The notes beneath the pieces are model-generated. The model was not told the DNA's origin, did not search any database, and worked only from the letters and a program-made list of their open reading frames with translations. Shown piece by piece: positions 59,942-64,000 of a DNA stretch of 64,000 nucleotides (its first letter is position 1; the number at the start of each line of letters is the position of its first letter). Both the position numbers and the translations under genes were made by a program. Source of the stretch: BCD1 sp965230565 (lineage in GTDB: Bacteria > Bacteroidota > Bacteroidia > Chitinophagales > Saprospiraceae); the NCBI GenBank assembly GCA_965230565.1, contig CBDDLH010000016.1:1426001-1490000 (forward strand), in the 5' to 3' direction.

Positions 59942-60547
59942 TTACCTTTTCTTACCCAGGAAAAACGTCACCCCAATTTCCAACCCACGATTGTAATGAC
60001 TGACTCGTGTAAATTCGTCAGTTATATGCCGGTTGAACGGAACAAAAGAACCCTTATAGTTCAAGTAAAAGTTCATGCGGTCATTAGGCCGGTATTCCAA
60101 GCCAATTATTCCGGATACATTCCAGGGATTTTTTAATTCGACTTTATCCAATTGATACCTACCCTCCAACCCTGCCGTGAAATACCATTTTTCCCCCAGC
60201 CTGAATTTTGGAGTAACATTGAGAAACAGAAAATGATTATTTTCCCATTCCACCGTATTGTTGGCAACTGATCGGTAATTTAAAAGATAACCTGCACCTA
60301 CATCAAGATCCAGCCAATTCACTAGATTCGATCGTCGCCCGAGGATACTGATACTGGTTCCTGTTATTTGTCTTAAACCTGTTCTGGATATTTGAATAGG
60401 GGAACCATCTTCCAAAATTTTTTCTGTAGCAATATTACCACCAAAACTTTGGGAAATGTTCAAACCGAAATTCCATTTTTGCTGAGCACTAAGTTGAAAG
60501 GAAATAAAAAAGAAGGTTATAAAGAGAAGCGTGTTGAAAATTTTCAT
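59942..60547 (-). CDS. Outer membrane beta-barrel protein of unknown function
   Basis: A 201-residue protein with signal peptide (KIFNTLLFITFFFISFQLSAQ) and regularly spaced amphipathic strands with aromatic girdles (KWNFGLNISQSFGGNI, NHFLFLNVTPKFRLGEKWYF, MNFYLNYKGSFVPFN), ending LEIGVTFFLGKKR. The last strand does not end in a free aromatic residue. It most resembles small eight-stranded outer-membrane barrels of Bacteroidota; no specific family is assigned. A 13-bp inverted repeat lies directly upstream of its start. Confidence 0.72.
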   Translation of the reverse strand: MKIFNTLLFITFFFISFQLSAQQKWNFGLNISQSFGGNIATEKILEDGSPIQISRTGLRQITGTSISILGRRSNLVNWLDLDVGAGYLLNYRSVANNTVEWENNHFLFLNVTPKFRLGEKWYFTAGLEGRYQLDKVELKNPWNVSGIIGLEYRPNDRMNFYLNYKGSFVPFNRHITDEFTRVSHYNRGLEIGVTFFLGKKR

Positions 60548-60555
60548 TTAAAAAA

Positions 60556-60640
60556 TTTTTGAGCGTTAAGAAGTCAAAACAAAGAGCACAAAAAACATTT
60601 TCTGGTTGTACGCACCCTGTTAGAAAATAACGCTCAAAAA
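60556..60640. repeat. 13-bp inverted repeat upstream of the barrel gene
   Basis: TTTTTGAGCGTTA (60556-60568) and its exact inverse complement TAACGCTCAAAAA (60628-60640) enclose 59 bp, starting 8 bp upstream of the ATG at 60547 (minus strand). Possible small element or leader structure. Confidence 0.5.
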
Positions 60641-60742
60641 CCAATTTACAACAAACAAATACTGTGGGTTAGAGCCATATTCTTTTGAAAGTTGTCTTTT
60701 GAAGCTTGTTGTTTGCCGAATTGCGATTAAACACAACTTGGC

Positions 60743-61270
60743 TTACATCGCCAGTTTCGCAAAAGCGGCACCAGCATCAAAAGCCTCAGCTTCCTCCCCT
60801 ACTCTGATAATTTCTACCTTATCCATTGTATCTCCCTGACGAATGTCATCAACGACATCCTGCCCTTCAACCACAAAACCAAAAACAGCATGATTTCCGT
60901 CCAGCCAGGGTGTTTCGAGGTGGGTAATAAAGAATTGACTCCCATTGGTATTCCTTCCTGCGTTCGCCATAGATAAGACTCCGGGGCCGGAATGCTTCAG
61001 GTCAGGATGGAATTCATCTTTAAAGTTGTAACCAGGGCCTCCCATGCCAGATCCTTGTGGGCAACCGCCCTGGATCATAAAATCAGGAATTACCCGGTGG
61101 AAGGTCAGTCCGTCGTAGTAAGGTTCTCCAGGAGGGACGCGAAGATTATCCTGGGTTCCCTCAACAAGGCCTACAAAATTGCCAACAGTTCCGGGAGCTT
61201 TTTCATGCTCAAGGCGAATGAGAATTTCACCTTTCCTGGTGGTGAATTTAGCGTATATTCCGTTTTCCAT
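60743..61270 (-). CDS. Cyclophilin-type peptidyl-prolyl cis-trans isomerase
   Basis: A 175-residue cyclophilin without signal peptide, so cytoplasmic. Core motifs: GTVGNFVGLVEGTQ (about 28-41), FHRVIPDFMIQGGCPQGSGM (about 54-73, with the catalytic Arg of FHRV), GPGVLSMANAGRNTNGSQFF (about 95-114) and TPWLDGNHAVFGFVVEGQDV (about 118-137). It accelerates proline isomerisation in protein folding. Active-site residues appear complete. Single gene; a short copy of the CGACAAGG repeat lies upstream of it at 61356-61402. Confidence 0.94.
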   Translation of the reverse strand: MENGIYAKFTTRKGEILIRLEHEKAPGTVGNFVGLVEGTQDNLRVPPGEPYYDGLTFHRVIPDFMIQGGCPQGSGMGGPGYNFKDEFHPDLKHSGPGVLSMANAGRNTNGSQFFITHLETPWLDGNHAVFGFVVEGQDVVDDIRQGDTMDKVEIIRVGEEAEAFDAGAAFAKLAM

Positions 61271-61530
61271 TTTTGAATTTTTTATTTTAAACGAAGGTAA
61301 GTTATTACCGGCGTTTCCAAAAATAGTACCAGTATTTTCCGACCATATGGGGAGAGGTTTCGCCCTTCACCGAGCAAGCTCTCGACAAGGCAAAACCTTC
61401 CCGGCTTTTGTCAAATCAAATATTTTGCCTAATTTTCCAGGGCTTTTCTCCACAATCATCATGCTGCCACACATCGAATATTTTTTCACCTGGAAGTTGA
61501 CTTGTAACTACTTCCAATTAAATATTACAG

Positions 61531-62133
61531 ATGATGAACATCCAAAAAAATTTGACGATCCTTTTTTTTGCCATTATTTCTCTTTCGCTCCACGCCCAGC
61601 ATAAGGGTGAAATGACGCAATATGAAGTATCCAAAAAACACCCCTACGGGCAACCGGCTCCCGAGTTCAGGGAAACTCTGAAAGACTTTGCTCCAATGAT
61701 AGGCATGTGTGAATGCAAGAGTGTCAACCGCAACCCGGACGGAACCTGGCAGGATACCGTTGACATGTTATGGAGCTTTAAATACATACTCAATGGTACC
61801 GCTATACAGGACGACACCTGGAAAGCCAATGGTCAATATGCCACGAGTATTCGACAATTCAATACAGATAGCCTTAAATGGGTAGTTACCTATTTCAGCA
61901 GTTCCAATAAAGCCTGGACGCCAGGCACCTGGATCGGTGATAAACAGGGAGAAGACATTGTTTTGTACATGGATCAAAAAGCTCCCAATGGCATGGAAGG
62001 AAAATCCAGACTCACCTTTTACGATATAACCAAGGAAGGCTACAAATGGAAAGGCGAATGGATCGACAAAGCAGAGACTATTGTCTACCCTTTCTGGACA
62101 ATCGACTGCCGAAAAAGGCTAGAAAAGAAATAA
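61531..62133 (+). CDS. Secreted DUF1579-like protein
   Basis: A 200-residue exported protein with signal peptide (NIQKNLTILFFAIISLSLHAQ). The mature region has the calycin/lipocalin-like pattern of DUF1579 and related proteins: LKDFAPMIGMCECKSVNRNP (about 49-68) near the start, DTVDMLWSFKYILNGTAIQD (about 76-95) and alternating strands ending FWTIDCRKRLEKK. In these families the fold binds small lipophilic ligands or acts as a stress protein, but no activity is known. Two adjacent ATGs make the start ambiguous by one codon. A hairpin with a T-run follows. Confidence 0.68.
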   Translation: MMNIQKNLTILFFAIISLSLHAQHKGEMTQYEVSKKHPYGQPAPEFRETLKDFAPMIGMCECKSVNRNPDGTWQDTVDMLWSFKYILNGTAIQDDTWKANGQYATSIRQFNTDSLKWVVTYFSSSNKAWTPGTWIGDKQGEDIVLYMDQKAPNGMEGKSRLTFYDITKEGYKWKGEWIDKAETIVYPFWTIDCRKRLEKK

Positions 62134-62155
62134 ATACTATAGCTTTAAAGGCTAA

Positions 62156-62196
62156 AACGGGATGTATTCAAATGAATATTTCCCGTTACTTTTTTG
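62156..62196 (+). terminator. Intrinsic terminator after the DUF1579-like gene
   Basis: Outer stem AACGGGA / TCCCGTT with an inner ATTC/GAAT pairing (62156-62187), followed by ACTTTTTT. Confidence 0.8.
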
Positions 62197-62291
62197 TAGC
62201 CATTCTGTAAGGAATTGACGAGTATTCTGCGTACTTTAGTATCTGATAAAACATTGGAAAATTCCTCATTTCTTTATAAAAACAACACATC

Positions 62292-64000
62292 ATGAGAATG
62301 ATCTCCGTTCTGGGGTTGTTAAGCCTTTTATTATGTTCCTGCCAAAAAGAAACCGGCCCTTTCACCGATCCTTCCGGCCAATTGCAGGTTGAGTTTGGAT
62401 TAACAAATAATCAGGTTCCTTTTTACAGGGTGATGCATAATGCACAGCTTGTACTGGACACTTCCCTTTTAGGAATTATCCGTGAAGACGGCAACTATTT
62501 TGAAGGTATGACCATCCTTGAAATCTTTTCACCTGCCAGGATCGAGGATTCCTATCAAATGAATCATGGCAAACGAAGGGATATCCAATACGAAGCCCAC
62601 CAATACACGGTTCATATGGAAAACCGTGAAGGAAAACACATGGATATCATCTTCAACCTTTCTCAGGATGGGGTGGCCTTCAGGTATTATTTTCCGGAAG
62701 GTGACCTAAAAGAGATCTCCATTCTGGAAGAAAAGACACATTTCAATCTGGATAAAAACACCCGGGCGTGGCTGCAACCGATGTCCAAAGCCAAAACCGG
62801 ATGGTGCGAAACCAATCCATCCTACGAGGAAAATTACCTCATGGACATTGAGGTAAATACGCCTTCTCCGATTGGTGAGGGATGGGTCTTTCCTACCCTG
62901 TTCAAAACAGGCGATACATGGCTTTTGATCACAGAAGCTGACCTGCACAGAAATTATTGCGGGAGCAGATTAAAATACGATAAGGAAACAGAGACCATGA
63001 AACTCACCTTTCCCCAGGAGCAGGAAACCTTCCCGGGTGGCGGCTTACTCCCAAAATCCAAACTTCCTTTTCACAGTCCCTGGAGAATAATAACCATCGG
63101 CTCATTAGCCACAATTACGGAAAGCACCCTCGGAACTGACCTTGCCGCTAAACCTTTCGATCCGGAAAAAACCTCTTTCAAGGGTGGACTTTCCTCCTGG
63201 AGCTGGGTCTTATTAAAAGATGATTTCACCAATTACGAAACCTCCAAAAAATTCATCGATTATGCTGCAGACATGAACTGGTCCTTCTGCCTTATCGATG
63301 CCGACTGGGACCAAAAGATCCCTGCCGATTCCATAAAATCACTAATTACTTATGCAAAGTCCAAAAATGTTGGCGTTCTGCTATGGTATAATTCTTCGGG
63401 CAGCTGGAATAGCACCGTTTATACACCCAAAAGCAAACTGCTCACCCACGAGGATCGGGTAAAGGAGTTCGAGAAACTGAAATCATGGGGTGTTTCCGGA
63501 CTAAAGATCGATTTCTTTGGCGGTGACGGCCAATCCATGATCGCGTATTACCATGATATTCTCACCGATGCGCTGGAATACGGATTCCTGATCAATTTCC
63601 ATGGAGCCACATTACCCAGAGGATGGCACAGAACCTATCCCAATCTGATGACCATGGAGTCTGTAAAAGGGGAAGAGTTCATTACTTTCCTGCAAGAAAA
63701 TGCTGACCTGGCCCCTGCCCACTGTACGGTTCTGCCCTTTACAAGAAACGCCTTTGATCCGATGGACTTTACCCCAATGGTGCTGGACTCCATCCCCAAT
63801 ATTCAGAAAAGGACTGCTGCTGCTTTTGATCTTGCCTTACCTGTTCTGTTCTTGTCTGGCATACAGCATATGGCCGAGATCCCAGAAGGTATGGCCAAAA
63901 TGCCTGATTATGTTGTGAATTACCTTCGGGATATTCCTGTAGACTGGGATGACTCAAAATTTATTGATGGCTTTCCAGGAAAGTTTATCATCATGGCCAG
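62292..64000 (+). CDS. GH97 family glycosidase lipoprotein, 3' end cut by the window
   Basis: The reading frame from ATG 62292 stays open to the last base; 569 residues are visible of an enzyme normally about 620-720 long. Signal peptide RMISVLGLLSLLLCSC with a lipobox (Cys17). N-terminal beta-sandwich of GH97 (about 25-280, with FGLTNNQVPFYRVMHN and DGVAFRYYFPEGD). The catalytic barrel starts near SSWSWVLLKDDFTNYE; LIDADWDQKI, GLKIDFFGGDGQSMIAYYHD and NFHGATLPRGWHRTYPNLMT, followed by ESVKGEEF, are the family's active-site blocks. KIDFFGGD, with an Asp after KI, suggests a retaining alpha-galactosidase-type member rather than the inverting SusB type, but this is a guess. It would act on alpha-linked sugars in the periplasm or at the surface. 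No susC/susD pair is visible before it. Confidence 0.92.
   Translation, partial: MRMISVLGLLSLLLCSCQKETGPFTDPSGQLQVEFGLTNNQVPFYRVMHNAQLVLDTSLLGIIREDGNYFEGMTILEIFSPARIEDSYQMNHGKRRDIQYEAHQYTVHMENREGKHMDIIFNLSQDGVAFRYYFPEGDLKEISILEEKTHFNLDKNTRAWLQPMSKAKTGWCETNPSYEENYLMDIEVNTPSPIGEGWVFPTLFKTGDTWLLITEADLHRNYCGSRLKYDKETETMKLTFPQEQETFPGGGLLPKSKLPFHSPWRIITIGSLATITESTLGTDLAAKPFDPEKTSFKGGLSSWSWVLLKDDFTNYETSKKFIDYAADMNWSFCLIDADWDQKIPADSIKSLITYAKSKNVGVLLWYNSSGSWNSTVYTPKSKLLTHEDRVKEFEKLKSWGVSGLKIDFFGGDGQSMIAYYHDILTDALEYGFLINFHGATLPRGWHRTYPNLMTMESVKGEEFITFLQENADLAPAHCTVLPFTRNAFDPMDFTPMVLDSIPNIQKRTAAAFDLALPVLFLSGIQHMAEIPEGMAKMPDYVVNYLRDIPVDWDDSKFIDGFPGKFIIMA

Overview
The window reads as a chromosome segment of a Bacteroidota bacterium, most likely of the Saprospiria (Saprospiraceae/Lewinella-like). 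The support comes from several directions. Promoters fit the Bacteroidota form (TTTG, a spacer, TAnnTTTG). There is a T9SS type A sorting domain, a PorE-like protein, PorV-like and PorT-like barrels, a FecI/FecR/TonB-receptor/DUF4249 group, a futalosine-pathway enzyme (MqnB) with an MqnP/UbiA-type prenyltransferase, and long secreted proteins ending in dockerin-like modules of the kind common in Saprospiraceae. No rRNA, tRNA, CRISPR array or complete insertion sequence was seen.

Layout. 1-5.45 kb looks like the distal end of an extracellular contractile injection system (eCIS) locus: a DUF5995-like protein, an animal-type haem peroxidase, a protein with an eCIS-cargo-like leader, a small partner protein and an Afp15/Pvc15-type AAA+ ATPase. 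The structural genes would lie upstream of the window. 5.8-12.5 kb holds housekeeping and membrane genes (MOSC protein, DoxX, a voltage-gated-type ion channel, pabB/pabC-like genes, an acyltransferase). 12.8-26.8 kb, all on the minus strand, carries a 1339-residue secreted multidomain protein, two lipoproteins, the trans-envelope regulated group (sigma factor, FecR, TonB receptor, three small genes, DUF4249 lipoprotein) and an NAD(P)-binding reductase. 27-34 kb on the plus strand has a DUF1573 lipoprotein, the prenyltransferase and two paralogous TPR/PD40 envelope proteins. 34.5-42.1 kb (minus) has a DUF4856 lipoprotein, a SNF2 helicase, a PlsB-like acyltransferase and EngB. 42.4-56.7 kb is mixed: PorT-like barrel, prmC, mqnB, an aromatic amino-acid-type decarboxylase, a PorV-like barrel, a lipoprotein with a possible papain-like fold, amtB, a TolB-like lipoprotein, a thioredoxin/dockerin fusion, lipB and a rhomboid protease. 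57-60 kb is a sigma factor, membrane protein, CpxP-like sensor and His-rich T9SS cargo. The window closes with a cyclophilin, a DUF1579-like protein and a truncated GH97 glycosidase.

The most unusual layer is between the genes. A four-helix-bundle gene (6873-7235) sits between inverted arrays of a GGCTRA hexamer, and the left array has supplied the last codons of the MOSC gene. A second pair of the same arrays, without the gene, splits a fecI-fecR pair at 24676-24919. Several other short-period (7- or 10-base) repeat families (CAGTCNN, GGTTRCT, CGGGTTK, CGCARAG, GGTTTGATGT) lie in gaps, often starting immediately at stop codons. A 252-bp MITE-like element with 16-bp terminal inverted repeats (56746-56997), a three-copy hairpin repeat, a composite hairpin plus AACCAGT repeat, a 36-bp perfect palindrome and a multi-branched inverted-repeat region complete the picture. 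Functional statements come from motif recognition by eye; no database search was run.
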